Source: Mycobacterium sp. 852014-52450_SCH5900713 (GTDB lineage: Bacteria; Actinomycetota; Actinomycetes; Mycobacteriales; Mycobacteriaceae). From it: a DNA stretch of 64,000 bases. Positions 8,047-22,322 of the stretch are shown here, one piece after another. The DNA is taken from the NCBI RefSeq assembly GCF_001667075.1, contig NZ_LZIL01000051.1, positions 94,961 to 158,960 of the forward strand, in the 5' to 3' direction. Position numbers and translations under genes: made by a program. The notes under the pieces are model-generated. The model made no database searches. It was not told the origin of the DNA and saw nothing but the letters and a program-made list of their open reading frames with translations. The first letter of the stretch is position 1. Each line of letters starts with the position of its first letter.

Positions 8047-8661
8047 CTAGGCGGCGGCGCGTGGCCGCTGCAGCTGGGCGAACTGGGGAACCGAACCCAA
8101 GGTGGCGACCGCATCGAATACGGCGATCGAGTCCGCGGCGTCGGGCACCGCGGTCAGGACCGGCCCGAAGAACGCGTGCCCGTCGATCCGCAGGATCGGG
8201 CTCCCCCCGGTTTCGCCGAGCGCGTCTTGCGCCGCCTGGTGTCCACGTCGCACGACGTCGTCCAGCGATGTGTCCGAGGTGGCCGCGGCGGTGGTGTCTC
8301 GCGCACCGGCGGCGGTCAACACGTGGGCGACGAGACTGTCGTCAAGGGGTTCGGAGCCGTCGAAGTACCGTTCACCAAACGCGAAGTACGCGGCGGTCCA
8401 TCCTGCGGCGCCGCTTTCGCGCGCGATGGCGGCCATCAGCCGGCCAACTTGTTGCGAGTCGCGCATGCGGGCCTGCTGAGGGGCCGGAAGTTCTCGCCCC
8501 TCGTTGAGCACCGCCAAACTCATCAGCTGCCAGTCGACAGCCATGCCGGTCTTCTCGGCAACGGCGCGAAGCCACCGTGCGGTGTTCCACGAGAACGGGC
8601 ACACCGGGTCCAACCAGAGTGTGACCGTCGATCCGGCTCGACCGCTGTCAGCAGGGTTCAT
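8047..8661 (-). CDS. DsbA-family (Rv2466c-like) thiol oxidoreductase with CPFS motif
   Basis: 204 residues with a thioredoxin fold and DsbA helical insert. It parallels the mycothiol-dependent nitroreductase/mycoredoxin Rv2466c: LDPVCPFSW at the N-terminus, MSLAVLNEGRE, and GSPILRIDGHAFFGPVLTAVP near the C-terminus. The active site is Cys21-Pro-Phe-Ser24, so the resolving Cys of CPWC is replaced by Ser and a monothiol mechanism is expected. There is no signal peptide, so it is cytoplasmic. It lies in a leftward run between the CsoR-like gene (29 bp) and the DUF302 gene. Confidence 0.88.
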   Translation of the reverse strand: MNPADSGRAGSTVTLWLDPVCPFSWNTARWLRAVAEKTGMAVDWQLMSLAVLNEGRELPAPQQARMRDSQQVGRLMAAIARESGAAGWTAAYFAFGERYFDGSEPLDDSLVAHVLTAAGARDTTAAATSDTSLDDVVRRGHQAAQDALGETGGSPILRIDGHAFFGPVLTAVPDAADSIAVFDAVATLGSVPQFAQLQRPRAAA

Positions 8662-8690
8662 TGCGCTTCCCTCTCGTCGGCACCGGGCCG

Positions 8691-9636
<946 letters not shown>

Positions 9637-9640
<4 letters not shown>

Positions 9641-12555
9641 ACACCGATACCGAGGCCCGTCCGAAATTCATGCGGTTCGTCCGCAGGTTCGCGTGGCCCA
9701 TCATCATCGGCTGGCTATTACTCACCGTCGCCCTGAACGTGCTCGTGCCGCCGATCGAGTCGGTCGCACGCAATCACGCGGTGACGATGTCGCCCCAGGA
9801 CGCTCCGGCGATGATCGCAGCCAAGCGCATGGGCGCAACGTTCCACGAGTCGGACTCCGACAGCATCGCGATGATCGTCCTGGAGAGCGATAAGCAGCTC
9901 GGCGACGAGGCGCACCGCTATTACGACTCCTTGGTGCGCAAGCTGCAGGCAGACCCCAAGCATGTGCAGCACGTCCAGAACGTCTGGGGCGATCCGCTCA
10001 CCGCCGCCGGTGTCCAGAGCCGCGACGGCAAGGCCGCCTACGTCCAACTCAACCTGGCCGGCAACCAGGGCAGCACCCAGGGCAACCACTCGGTCGACGC
10101 GGTGCGGAAGATCGTCGACAAGTCAGAGCCCCCCAAGGGACTCAAGGTCTACGTCACCGGTCCGGCCCCCCTGAACACGGACATGAACGAGGCCGCCGAC
10201 AAGAGCATGTTCAAGATGATGGGCGTCACGGGTGTGGTCATCATGATCATGCTGTTCATCGCCTATCGTTCCGTCAGCACGGTTCTTCTGGTCCTGGTCA
10301 TGGTCGGCTTCGAGATGGGCACGGCCAGGGGGCTTGTCGCGCTGCTTGGAAACAATGAGCTGTTGGGATTCTCGACGTTCGTCGTTGCGATGCTGTCCTC
10401 GTTGGCGATCGCGGCGGGCACGGACTACGCGATCTTCCTCATCGGGCGTTACCAGGAGGCGCGTCAGGCCGGTGAAGACCGAGAAACCGCCTACTACACG
10501 ATGTTTCGCGGGACCTCACACATCATCTTGGGCTCGGGATTGACGATCGCCGGTGCTACGTTCTGCCTGCACCTGGCGCGCCTGTCGTACTTCAAGGCAC
10601 TGGGCATTCCGTCCGCCTTGGGCCTGCTCGTCGTCGTGGCGGGAGCGATGACCGCGGCCCCCGCCGTCGTCGCGGTGGCAACCCGGTTCGGCCTGCTCGA
10701 CCCGAGACGGATGATCAAGACGCGCGGCTGGCGGCGCATCGGCACCGCCACCGTGCGCTGGCCCGGTCCGGTTTTCGCGGCCTCGCTGGTCATAGCGATC
10801 GTCGGCATTCTCGTCATGCCGAGCATGAAGGTCAGCTACAACGACCGCTTCTACATACCCCGCGGCCTCCCGTCGAGCGTCGGGTACGCGGCAGCGGAGC
10901 GCCATTTCAGCGCCGCCACAATGAATCCCGACATCCTGATGATCGAAAGCGATCACGACATGCGGAACAGCGGCGACATGATCATCCTCGACAGGCTTGC
11001 CAAAGACATCTTTCGCTCACCCGGAATCGCGATGGTGCAGAGCATCACCCGGCCGCTGGGCGGCCCTATCGAGCACACCTCCATACCCTTCCAGATCAGC
11101 GCCCAATCGATCCCGATCCAGCAGAACCTGCAGTTCATGCGGGACCGCACCGACGACATGCTCAAGATGAGCGACGACCTTGGCGCCATGATCGTCTCGA
11201 TGCAGCGGATGCAGGGCTTGGTCGGGCAGATGAGCGGCGCAACCCATCACATGGTCGGCGACATGCACGAGATGCAGGCCACGCTGGACGAGATGCGCGA
11301 CCACCTTGCGGATTTCGACGATTTCGCTCGGCCGTTCCGCAGCTATCTGTATTGGGAACAGCACTGTTTCAACATCCCGGTGTGCTGGGCTGCGAGGTCG
11401 GTGTTCGAGGCGATCGACGGTGTGGACAAGTTCAGCGAGAACATGAGCACCCTGATCAATGACGTGAACAACGTCGACGCGATATTGCCCCAGATGCTCG
11501 CCGAGTTCCCGCCGATTATCGCCGTCGCCCAGTCGATGCAGGGGACTCTGCTCACCATGCACAGCAGCTTCTCCGGTCTGGTCACCCAGATGGCGCAGAT
11601 GACCGACACGGCGAGCGCGATGGGTCAGGCCTTCGACGCTTCCCGCAGTGGCGACTACTTCTACCTGCCGCCGGAAGCATTCCAGAATACCGACTTTCAG
11701 CGCGGCCTGAAGCTTTTCCTGTCGCCGGACGGCAAGGCCGCCCGCTTCATCATCACCCACGACGCGGACCCGGCGACGCCTGCGGGCATCTCGGCGGTCA
11801 TGCCGGAATTGGCCGCCGCACATCAAGCGGTGAAGGGTACGACCCTGACGGGCGCCAAGTTCTACCTCGCGGGCACGGCGGCCATCTACCGCGACATCCA
11901 GTCGGGCTCCCACTACGACCTGCTGATCGTGGGGCTCGCGGCGCTGACGCTGATCTTCGTCGTGATGCTGATCATCACGCGTGCGCTGGTCGCATCCCTA
12001 ATGATCGTCGGCACAGTGCTGCTCTCGTTGGGTGCCGCCTTCGGGCTCTCGGTGTTGGTGTGGCAACACCTGTTGGGACTGGAATTGAACTGGATCGCAC
12101 CGGTATTCGGGCTGATCATCCTGCTGGCGGTCGGATCCGACTACAACCTGCTGCTGGTTTCCCGCTTCCAGGAGGAGATCGGAGCCGGACTGAAGACCGG
12201 CATCATCCGCTCCATGGGCGGGACGGGTGGCGTGGTCACCTCGGCGGGCCTGGTCTTCGCCTTCACCATGATGTCGATGGTCGCCAGCGACCTGCGCTCA
12301 ATCGGCCAGGCCGGCAGCACGATTGGTCTCGGCCTGCTGTTCGACACGTTGATCGTGCGCTCGTTGATGACGCCGTCGATCGCGGCGCTGCTGGGGCGGT
12401 GGTTCTGGTGGCCGATGCGCGTGCGGCCCCGCCCCGCCAGCGCCATGCTGCGGCCCTTCGGACCCCGTCGCCTCGTTCGTTCCCTCCTGCTCGGCGAGGA
12501 GGCCGACGCGCCAATCACCAAGCCCGAAAAAACGATGGCGTCGACGGCGAGGTAA
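9637..12555 (+). CDS. MmpL-family RND transporter
   Basis: 972-residue RND exporter with two halves, each a membrane helix plus a periplasmic porter domain followed by a five-helix bundle. The proton-relay segment [21 protein letters not shown] is in the first half and [21 protein letters not shown] in the second. The long helical hairpin between (about residues 490-680, Met/Gln-rich coiled coil with HCFNIPVC cysteines) is typical of the MmpL4/MmpL5 cluster, as is pairing with an MmpS. The cargo (siderophore, lipid or drug) cannot be read. Regulation is probably through the CsoR-like repressor upstream. Confidence 0.95.
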
Positions 12556-12582
12556 CGACCAGGGTCGCGGCAAGATGGGGTT

Positions 12583-13080
12583 GTGCGGCTGCTGCTGATT
12601 TCCGATACCCACGTCCCCAGACGCGCCCGCGACCTGCCCGCACGGATTTGGGATGAGGTGGACGCGGCCGACGTCGTCGTGCACGCCGGCGACTGGGTGG
12701 TGCCCGAGCTGCTCGACGAACTCGAAGCCAGGTCGGCCCGGCTGGTCGCCTGCTGGGGCAACAACGACGGGCCGGCACTGCGGGCCAGGCTGCCGGAACG
12801 GGCGGACGTGACCCTGGCGGGTGTGCGATTCACGGTGGTGCACGAGACCGGCGCGGCGACGGGCCGCGAAGCCCGGATGTCGCGGTTGTATCCCGACACC
12901 CACGTCCTGGTGTTCGGGCACAGCCACATCCCCTGGGACAGCCACACCGACACCGGCCTGCGCCTGCTCAATCCGGGCTCGCCGACGGACCGGCGCCGAC
13001 AACCGTTCTGCACCTACATGACCGCCGACGTCGCCGACGGGACCCTCGCCGACGTCGTCCTGCATCGCCTCCAGAGGTAA
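12583..13080 (+). CDS. YfcE/MJ0936-type metallophosphoesterase
   Basis: 165 residues with the calcineurin-like metal motifs: LISDTH (D-x-H), HAGDWV (GD), GNND (GNxD) and VFGHSHIP (GHxH). This small class includes phosphodiesterases with two Mn/Fe ions; the physiological substrate is unknown. A GTG start at 12583 begins right at the first strand (VRLLLISDTH). It is 27 bp after mmpL and may be a passenger in that transcript. Confidence 0.92.
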   Translation: MRLLLISDTHVPRRARDLPARIWDEVDAADVVVHAGDWVVPELLDELEARSARLVACWGNNDGPALRARLPERADVTLAGVRFTVVHETGAATGREARMSRLYPDTHVLVFGHSHIPWDSHTDTGLRLLNPGSPTDRRRQPFCTYMTADVADGTLADVVLHRLQR

Positions 13081-13137
13081 CGGGTACATACCTTCTGCAC
13101 AGCTTCCACACATATATAGCTCGGCTACAGAGGTATT

Positions 13138-13599
13138 ATGGAACGGGTGAAGTCAAGTACCGACGTGGTCACCGAGGTGTTTCGCGTCGTCGGCAGATTT
13201 CGCCGGCAACTACGCCGGTCGGCCGGCCGCGGCTTCGATTCGTCGCGGCTGACCGAGTCGCAGTCCGAGCTGCTGTGGCTGGTGGGCCGGCGGCCGGGCA
13301 TCTCGGTCAACGCCGCTGCCGCCGAGCTCGGGCTGGCCCCCAACACCGCCTCTACCCTGGTGTCCAAGCTGGTATCCGGCGGTTTGCTGATGCGCACCGT
13401 CGGGGACACGGACCGCAGGGTCGGCCGGTTACACCTCGCCGAGCCCGCCCAGCAGATCGTCGACGCGTCCCGGGCCGCGCGGCGAGCGGTGCTGGCCGAG
13501 GTGCTCGCCGAACTTGACGACGACCAAATCGAGGCTTTGACCAGAGGATTGGAGGTCATTGAGATGATGACCCAGACACTGCAGGAGCGACGGCCATGA
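13138..13599 (+). CDS. MarR-family regulator
   Basis: 153-residue winged-helix protein: ISVNAAAAELGLAPNTASTLVSKLVSGGLLMRTVGDTDRRVGRLHLAEPAQ is the MarR HTH and wing with the DTDRR basic loop. Its ATG is preceded by an AT-rich stretch (TATATA near 13114) and by ATACCT/AGGTAT arms at 13088 and 13131, which could be an autoregulatory site. The stop overlaps the ABC ATPase start (ATGA), forming a regulator-exporter operon. Confidence 0.92.
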   Translation: MERVKSSTDVVTEVFRVVGRFRRQLRRSAGRGFDSSRLTESQSELLWLVGRRPGISVNAAAAELGLAPNTASTLVSKLVSGGLLMRTVGDTDRRVGRLHLAEPAQQIVDASRAARRAVLAEVLAELDDDQIEALTRGLEVIEMMTQTLQERRP

Positions 13600-14411
13600 G
13601 CGCATCACTGCCGATGGCGATCGATGCCAGGCACCTGACCTACCGGTACGGCCAGTTCACGGCCGTCAACGACGTGACGTTGCAGGTGCGGCCGGGCGAA
13701 ACCATGGGCCTGCTCGGTCCGAACGGCGCCGGGAAGACGACCATGGTCCGGATGCTCACCACGCTGGCGCCGGTGCAACAAGGCGAATTGCGCGTCTTCG
13801 GTTTGGACGCGCGCCGCCAAACCACCGACATTCGCAGCAACATCGGCTATGTGCCGCAACAACTCTCGATCGAGCCCGCATTGACGGGCCGGCAAAACGT
13901 CGAATGGTTCGCGCGGCTCTACGGGGTCCCCCGGGCCGAGCGCTCCGATCGGGTCGGGCAGGCGCTGGCGGCCATGGACCTGCTTGACGTCGCCGACCGG
14001 ATGGCCTCCGCCTATTCCGGCGGCATGGTCCGCCGTCTCGAGGTGGCGCAGGCGCTGGTGAACCGCCCGTCACTGCTGGTTCTCGACGAACCGACCGTCG
14101 GGCTGGACCCGATTGCGCGCGACGGCGTCTGGACACAGGTGCAGAAGATGCAGGCGCAGTTCGGGATGACCGTGCTGCTGACCACCCACTACATGGAAGA
14201 GGCCGACGCGTTGTGCGATCGCGTCGCGCTGATGCACCAGGGTGAGTTGCGGGCGGTGGGCACGCCGGCCAAGTTGAAGTCGACGGTGTCGCCGCGCGCA
14301 ACCCTCGAGGACGTGTTCCGCCACTATGCCGCCTCGGGCTTGGAGGACGAGTCGGCGGGATCGTTCCGCGAAATCCGTTCTGCCAGAAAGGTTGCGCGCC
14401 GTGTCGGTTGA
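13596..14411 (+). CDS. ABC transporter ATP-binding protein, DrrA-like
   Basis: 271 residues. Walker A is GPNGAGKTT, the Q-loop is in YVPQQLS, the signature is YSGGMVRRLEVAQAL (SGGM), Walker B is LLVLDEPTVGLD and the switch His is in TTHYMEE. It has the DrrA/CcmA layout of drug exporters, though the C-terminal extension is short. It energises the following ABC-2 permease, whose GTG overlaps it by 11 bp. The MarR gene upstream suggests induction by a small molecule. Confidence 0.94.
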   Translation: MSASLPMAIDARHLTYRYGQFTAVNDVTLQVRPGETMGLLGPNGAGKTTMVRMLTTLAPVQQGELRVFGLDARRQTTDIRSNIGYVPQQLSIEPALTGRQNVEWFARLYGVPRAERSDRVGQALAAMDLLDVADRMASAYSGGMVRRLEVAQALVNRPSLLVLDEPTVGLDPIARDGVWTQVQKMQAQFGMTVLLTTHYMEEADALCDRVALMHQGELRAVGTPAKLKSTVSPRATLEDVFRHYAASGLEDESAGSFREIRSARKVARRVG

Positions 14412-15219
14412 TAACGCCATGCCGGGTACCCTGGTCCGGGCGCCCCGCGGATGGCAACGGGTCGGCGCCGTGTTGAGCCGCATCGGCGCGTTCGCGATCG
14501 TCGAACTGCAGAAGTTGCAGCACGACAGGACCGAGCTCGTCACCCGGATGGTGCAGCCGGCGCTGTGGCTGTTGATCTTCGGAACCACCTTCAGCCACCT
14601 GCACGTCATCCAGACCGGGTCGGTGTCCTACCTGGCCTTCCTGGCGCCGGGGATCATCGCCCAGTCGGCGCTGTTCATCTCGATTTTCTATGGGATACAG
14701 ATCATTTGGGATCGGGACGCCGGTGTCCTGGCCAAGCTGATGGTGACGCCGGCGCCCGCGTCGGCGCTGATCACCGGCAAGGCGTTTGCGGCCGGGGTCC
14801 GCTCGGTGGCCCAGGTGGTCGGCGTGATGGCGTTGGCGTATCTGATGAATGTCGGCCTGACGGTCAACCCGCTGCGAATTCTGGCGGCGATGGCCGTCGT
14901 CATGCTCGGCGCCGCGTTCTTCGCCTGCCTGTCGATGACGCTGGCCGGCCTGGTGCGCAATCGGGATCGCCTGATGGGCATAGGCCAGGCGATCACGATG
15001 CCGCTGTTCTTCGCCTCCAACGCGCTGTACCCGGTCGACGTGATGCCGACGTGGCTGCACGTGTTGAGCAGGGTCAACCCGCTCAGTTACGAGGTCAACG
15101 CCCTACGGGGACTGCTCATCGGCACGCCCTTCAACCCGATGGACATCGTCGTGCTGGTGGTGGCCGCCGTGCTCGGAATCGCTGCGGCGTCAACGTTATT
15201 GCGCCGACTCGTCGCCTAG
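14401..15219 (+). CDS. ABC-2-type permease
   Basis: 272 residues with six predicted membrane helices and the ABC-2 signature region LSRVNPLSYEVNALRGLLIG near the C-terminus. It is the membrane partner of the preceding ATPase, probably a homodimeric drug or lipid exporter like DrrB. GTG 14401 (VSVDNAMPG) was chosen as the first start compatible with the coupled overlap; an in-frame start further upstream lies deep inside the ATPase gene. Confidence 0.92.
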   Translation: MSVDNAMPGTLVRAPRGWQRVGAVLSRIGAFAIVELQKLQHDRTELVTRMVQPALWLLIFGTTFSHLHVIQTGSVSYLAFLAPGIIAQSALFISIFYGIQIIWDRDAGVLAKLMVTPAPASALITGKAFAAGVRSVAQVVGVMALAYLMNVGLTVNPLRILAAMAVVMLGAAFFACLSMTLAGLVRNRDRLMGIGQAITMPLFFASNALYPVDVMPTWLHVLSRVNPLSYEVNALRGLLIGTPFNPMDIVVLVVAAVLGIAAASTLLRRLVA

Positions 15220-15225
15220 GGACGG

Positions 15226-15253
15226 CGGCCGGCGTTAGCCGATGCGCCGGCCG
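15226..15253 (+). terminator. Candidate GC-rich hairpin after the ABC operon
   Basis: CGGCCGGCG / CGCCGGCCG, a nine-base stem with a ten-base loop, seven bases after the permease stop. It has no T tract, so it is only a possible mycobacterial-style terminator. Confidence 0.4.
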
Positions 15254-15448
15254 TTGGGAAGGCCGGCGTGCGGTTCCGATGGCCAATCGTGATCCAACGG
15301 TGACGATTCCGGGCTGACTCCCAATCGTTAGCCAACCGCGATGTGAAGCTTCGGCCGTGACAGGCGAATCGAGCCCTCCCCACGTGTTTGACTGCCCAGC
15401 GAACAGATTCGACCGCCGCACATGGCAGATGAAAGTTGGGATGGGTAG

Positions 15449-16495
<1,047 letters not shown>

Positions 16496-16509
16496 AACCC
16501 GCCGAGCCA

Positions 16510-16554
16510 GCATCGGCAGTAGCGCACCGGTCAGCGCTACTGCCGATGCTTTTT
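16510..16554. terminator. Strong intrinsic terminator after fbpC, overlapping the DUF1275 gene end
   Basis: A perfect 16-bp stem, GCATCGGCAGTAGCGC (16510-16525) with its complement at 16534-16549, an eight-base loop and TTTTT. The stop codon of the convergent DUF1275 gene (16537-16539) lies inside the distal arm, so coding sequence forms half the hairpin. Confidence 0.9.
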
Positions 16555-17247
16555 GTCGGACCGTTGCATCAACAGAGCGCGCCGGTCCTGGTGAAAGTAG
16601 GTGTACCCGGTCGTTACCGCACAAAGGGACGTGGCCATCACCAGCATCCAGGTCCCGTTGACGACCACACTGATGAAGCCGCCCACCGCCGCGCCCACGA
16701 CAAAGCTGGCGAACAGCAGGAAGTAACCGAGCCAGTCCGAGACGTTTCCACCGCCGGCGATGTGGCGCTCGATGCCCTGGCCCATCTTGACGGTCGTGCC
16801 GGTCACATAGCTCAACGGCACCGAAACCTCGCCATCTTTGACAAAAGAGGTGTTCAACGCCCCGGTACCAAACGCCAGCAGCATCATCGGCAAGAAATCG
16901 ACGAAATTTTCCTCCCAGCCCTCATCGAGGACGTCGACAACGGTGGCGGCCGCCAAACTGAAGGTGGTCAGCACCGTCGGGCCGTGCGGATGGTCCACCC
17001 AGAAAAATCGTCGGCACAGCGACGCAACGACAACGCCGGCAACGAACGCCGCGATCAGGAACCCGGCGCTTGCGGCCAGCCACCCTTGCCCCGTGAAGTA
17101 ACCGAGCACGGCGCGTTGGGCGTTACCGGTGATGAAAACCACGAAGTAGCCCGCGGAGTGGGTGAAGGAGATCGCGCCGACCACACCGGCCAACACCGCC
17201 AGCACCCACGACAACCGCGCTTCGCTATTAAAGGTTTCGCTCGCCAC
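16537..17247 (-). CDS. DUF1275 (YoaK-like) membrane protein
   Basis: 236 residues with six or more membrane helices and the family blocks GAISFTHSAGYFVVFITGNAQR near the N-terminus and SYVTGTTVKMGQGIE in the middle. The function is unknown; YoaK proteins are predicted transporters. It occupies the Rv0128 position between fbpC and mak, on the mak strand with a 64 bp gap, so cotranscription with pepA-treS-mak is possible. Confidence 0.85.
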   Translation of the reverse strand: MASETFNSEARLSWVLAVLAGVVGAISFTHSAGYFVVFITGNAQRAVLGYFTGQGWLAASAGFLIAAFVAGVVVASLCRRFFWVDHPHGPTVLTTFSLAAATVVDVLDEGWEENFVDFLPMMLLAFGTGALNTSFVKDGEVSVPLSYVTGTTVKMGQGIERHIAGGGNVSDWLGYFLLFASFVVGAAVGGFISVVVNGTWMLVMATSLCAVTTGYTYFHQDRRALLMQRSDKKHRQ

Positions 17248-17311
17248 GCTGACATGCTGTCAGACGCCGGGCGCCCCCGCAGGGCACGCATAGCGAATTC
17301 CTATCCCGCAC

Positions 17312-18657
17312 CTATGAGGCGGTGAGCCGGGCGATGGAGCGCAGCGGGATCGGCAGCCAACCGGGCCGGTGCCGCGCCTCATAGCCGGCCTCATACACGG
17401 CCTTATCGAGCTCGTAGGCGGCCAGCAGCTCGGCCGAGTCACGCGGGTCGGTGCCCGACGCGGCGGCGTAGCCCTCGCAGAACGCGGTCCGGTTCCGTTC
17501 GACCCACTCCCGGGCGCGGGCCGCCAGTTGCTTGTCGGCCGCCTGGTCCACCAGGGGTCCGTACGCGGCGTATTCGAAGGACCGCAGCACACCTGCCACG
17601 TCGCGCAGCGGTGAATCCGGCGCCCGCCTCTCGTCGAGCGGCTGCCCCGGTTCGCCCTCGAAGTCGATCAGCAACCAGCTTTCGGGCGTGCGCAGCACCT
17701 GCCCGAGGTGCAGGTCCCCGTGTACCCGCTGGACGGTGATCGTCTGCCCGGCGAGTTTGGCGAATCGCTCCTCGATGGTGGCCGCGTACTCCTGCAGCTC
17801 GGGCACCTTCGCCACGGTCGACGAAAGCCGCGCCAGCACGGTGTCGACCGGGAAGGCCGACTGCGCCGTTCCGAGGGACTCGGCCAGCGTGGCGTGCACG
17901 GACGCCACGGCCTCGCCGAGCCGGCAGGATTCGCCGGCGAAGTCACCGCCGACTTCGTAGGCATACAGGTCACCTTCCGCGAACAAGTCGCGAACGCTGG
18001 CGGTGGCCATCGCCCACCCTTCCGCGGCGTTGGACGCGAACTCGGTCACCATGCCGAGCGGCCACGCCTCATCGTCCGTTCCGTCCGGGGCGGCCATCTC
18101 GTAGGTGCCGAGCAGCCGGGCCACGTGCGGGTTGCCCGCGCGGCCCAGCACCCGGTTCAGTTCGATGTCCGGGTTGATGCCGCTGCTGACGCGGCGGAAC
18201 GCCTTGAAGATCGCGTCCCGATCGAAGATCACGCTGGTATTGCTCTGTTCGGCGTCGGAGACGTGCGGCATCGCCTCCAGCGGCAACACCGCGTCGGGTT
18301 CCTTGACGAACCTCACTTCGGTGCCCGACGCGGTTCGAACGTCCGACGAATCGATCAACGACAGCAGGAACTGCGGCGCCTCGGTGTCGTACAGGCCGTC
18401 GAAACCGGTGCGGTCACCGGCGGCGCCGATGGTGGCCACGGTGCTGTATTCGGAGACCGGCGCGGTATCCCACCGCACGATCACCTGGTAACGCTCGGAC
18501 GAGCCGTCGGCATACTGGGCGTCGACCAGGACCAGGTCGAGGTCCTCCCGTAGCGGGACGACCACGGCGGCCTCGGCGGAGGTCAGTTCTCGATTGCGCC
18601 CGGCGTACCACCGCTGCTGTGGGAGCCAGTCCGACCAGGGCAACTTGGCTGGCTCAG

Positions 18658-18661
<4 letters not shown>
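17312..18661 (-). CDS. mak: Maltokinase
   Basis: ATP-dependent phosphorylation of maltose to maltose-1-phosphate, the donor for GlgE alpha-glucan synthesis. 449 residues with an N-terminal cystatin-like cap ([19 protein letters not shown]) and a kinase fold carrying the catalytic loop VHGDLHLGQ and the metal motif LIDFEGEP. Its start overlaps the treS stop (ATGA), as expected for the TreS-Mak complex pathway. It is the counterpart of Rv0127. Confidence 0.96.
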
Positions 18662-20442
<1,781 letters not shown>

Positions 20443-20563
20443 CAAATCCACGATGCCACGGGTACCCGAGGCGCGACATTCGGAATCACACCTACTGACA
20501 TGTGACGAAACAAGCCCGGCGCCAAGGGAATTGGCCACCCGCCGGGCATCGTCGACATGGGGA

Positions 20564-21613
20564 TCAGGCTGGAGGTCCGTCCGCCAGCGTCACGTTCGTG
20601 GTGCGGTCGCCGCCCCCGGCGGAGCGGTAGCGCACCGTGATGTTGTCGCCGGGGTGGTGCGGGACGAGCACCTCGGTCATCGACGTGGCACCGGTGATCG
20701 CGACGTTGTCAACCCCGGTGATGACGTCGCCGGGGGAGATCCCGGCCGCCGCCGCGGGGCCGCTGGTGACCACGCGCTCGACGCGCGCGCCGTTGCCGTT
20801 GCTGTCGGTCACCCCCAGGCCGAGGAACGCGGTCGGGCCGATGTGCACGGTGTTCGACCCGGCGCCCGACCTGATCTGCCCCGCCACGCCCATCGCCCTG
20901 CCGATCGGAATGGCGAAGCCCTGCCCGCCGCCCGACATCTTGTAGTTATCAGTGGCGGCGGTGTTCACTCCCACGACCTGCCCGGCGTTGTTGACCAGCG
21001 GACCGCCGGAGTCGCCGGGGCGAATCGGTGTGTCGGCCTGAATCAACCCGCCCAGCGACTCGTTGGCGCCGGTCAGCGTGTCGGTCGCCGAGACGGACTG
21101 GTTGAGCGCGATGACCTTGCCGGACACCGCGCTGGGCGTTCCGCCCTGGCCGCCGGCGTTGCCCATCGCGACGACCGGCTCGCCCACCGACACGCCGCCG
21201 CCGATCGCCGCGGTCGGAAGGCCGGCCCCGCCGCGGAGTTGCAACACCGCGATGTCCTGGGTGCGGTCATATCCGACGACGTCGACGGCGTACGTCTGCC
21301 CGTCGCCGACGTCGAACGCGCTGATATCCGTCGCCCCGGAGATCACGTGATTGTTGGTCAACACGACACCGTTGGGGTCGATGACGATGCCGGTCCCGGC
21401 GCCCACCGCGTTGTTGTAGCCGAACTTGGTGCTGATGTTGACCACCTGCGGCCCCACCTGGCCGACCAATGCCGCCGCGTCGACCGGAGCCTGCGGCCGC
21501 GGGAACGGCGATGCGACCGCTGGTACGGTGCCCAGGCCGAGGCCCAGTCCGACCACGGCCAGCACGCTGATCAACCACGACCACGAAACCGAGCGGTGGT
21601 GCGATTTGCTCAT
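20564..21613 (-). CDS. pepA: Secreted HtrA-like serine protease PepA (Mtb32A-like)
   Basis: 349 residues: a signal peptide ([26 protein letters not shown], cleavage after AVA), a trypsin-like domain with His in LTNNHVI, Asp in [11 protein letters not shown] and Ser in [12 protein letters not shown], and a C-terminal PDZ domain ([35 protein letters not shown]). It is secreted, matching Rv0125, a known T-cell antigen. It is followed by treS after a 121 bp gap. The PE_PGRS gene next to it in H37Rv is absent. Confidence 0.95.
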   Translation of the reverse strand: MSKSHHRSVSWSWLISVLAVVGLGLGLGTVPAVASPFPRPQAPVDAAALVGQVGPQVVNISTKFGYNNAVGAGTGIVIDPNGVVLTNNHVISGATDISAFDVGDGQTYAVDVVGYDRTQDIAVLQLRGGAGLPTAAIGGGVSVGEPVVAMGNAGGQGGTPSAVSGKVIALNQSVSATDTLTGANESLGGLIQADTPIRPGDSGGPLVNNAGQVVGVNTAATDNYKMSGGGQGFAIPIGRAMGVAGQIRSGAGSNTVHIGPTAFLGLGVTDSNGNGARVERVVTSGPAAAAGISPGDVITGVDNVAITGATSMTEVLVPHHPGDNITVRYRSAGGGDRTTNVTLADGPPA

Positions 21614-21752
21614 CCGTCACCCTTCCTGCTTTGCGGTAACACCAAACTGTCCCGGCCTTGCGGTTCTGGGCGGCACAATGATGTGTATATAACCGTAATG
21701 CAGGTAGCTATTCATGGCAGTGGCAAGGTTCCAATCCGCCTAGGCTGACACG

Positions 21753-22169
21753 GTGGGCGAATTCGACCCCAAGGCCAGCTTCACCCGATCGCCGGTGGCC
21801 CGGCTGGCCACGATCGCGCCCGACGGCTTCCCCCACCTGGTGCCGGTGGTATTCGCGGTCGCTGAGGCCGCTCCCGACGTGGTGTACACGGCCGTCGACG
21901 CGAAACCCAAGACGACGCGGCGACTGCGGCGGCTGGCCAACATCGAAAAGAACCCCCACGTGAGCCTGCTCGTCGACCATTACGCCGACGATTGGACGCG
22001 GCTGTGGTGGGTGCGGGTGGACGGTGCGGCCAGCATCCATGCCGACGGGCCCGCGATGGAGTCCGCATACCGGCTACTGCGCGCCAAATACCCTCAGTAC
22101 CAATCCGTCCCGTTGGACGGGCCGGTGATCGCGATCGCGGTGCACCGCTGGTCGAGCTGGCACGCCTGA
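21753..22169 (+). CDS. PPOX-class F420-dependent oxidoreductase (Rv0121c-like)
   Basis: 138 residues of split-barrel flavin/F420-binding fold: [24 protein letters not shown] at the N-terminus and [26 protein letters not shown]. It ends VHRWSSWHA, typical of the TIGR03668 subfamily. The substrate is unknown. GTG start at 21753. It is divergent from pepA and upstream of fusA2, matching the H37Rv order with the intervening PE_PGRS segment removed. Confidence 0.9.
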   Translation: MGEFDPKASFTRSPVARLATIAPDGFPHLVPVVFAVAEAAPDVVYTAVDAKPKTTRRLRRLANIEKNPHVSLLVDHYADDWTRLWWVRVDGAASIHADGPAMESAYRLLRAKYPQYQSVPLDGPVIAIAVHRWSSWHA

Positions 22170-22322
22170 GATCCGACACCCCCTGCCCCGCCGGGCCGGC
22201 GCAAATGTGGCTCGCCCGTGGCCTTGTGTTGGGCCGCGGTTGGGGGAAAAGTTGCCTCTAGCCCCTGTGAGCTAGGACACACCGCGCTGGGCGCACCCAC
22301 CGGGGAGAACTGGAGGAAGGAC

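Noticed and set aside
22258..22275. CTAGC-N8-GCTAG inverted repeat upstream of fusA2
   Set aside because: Arms of only five bases and no partner element, so it could be chance.
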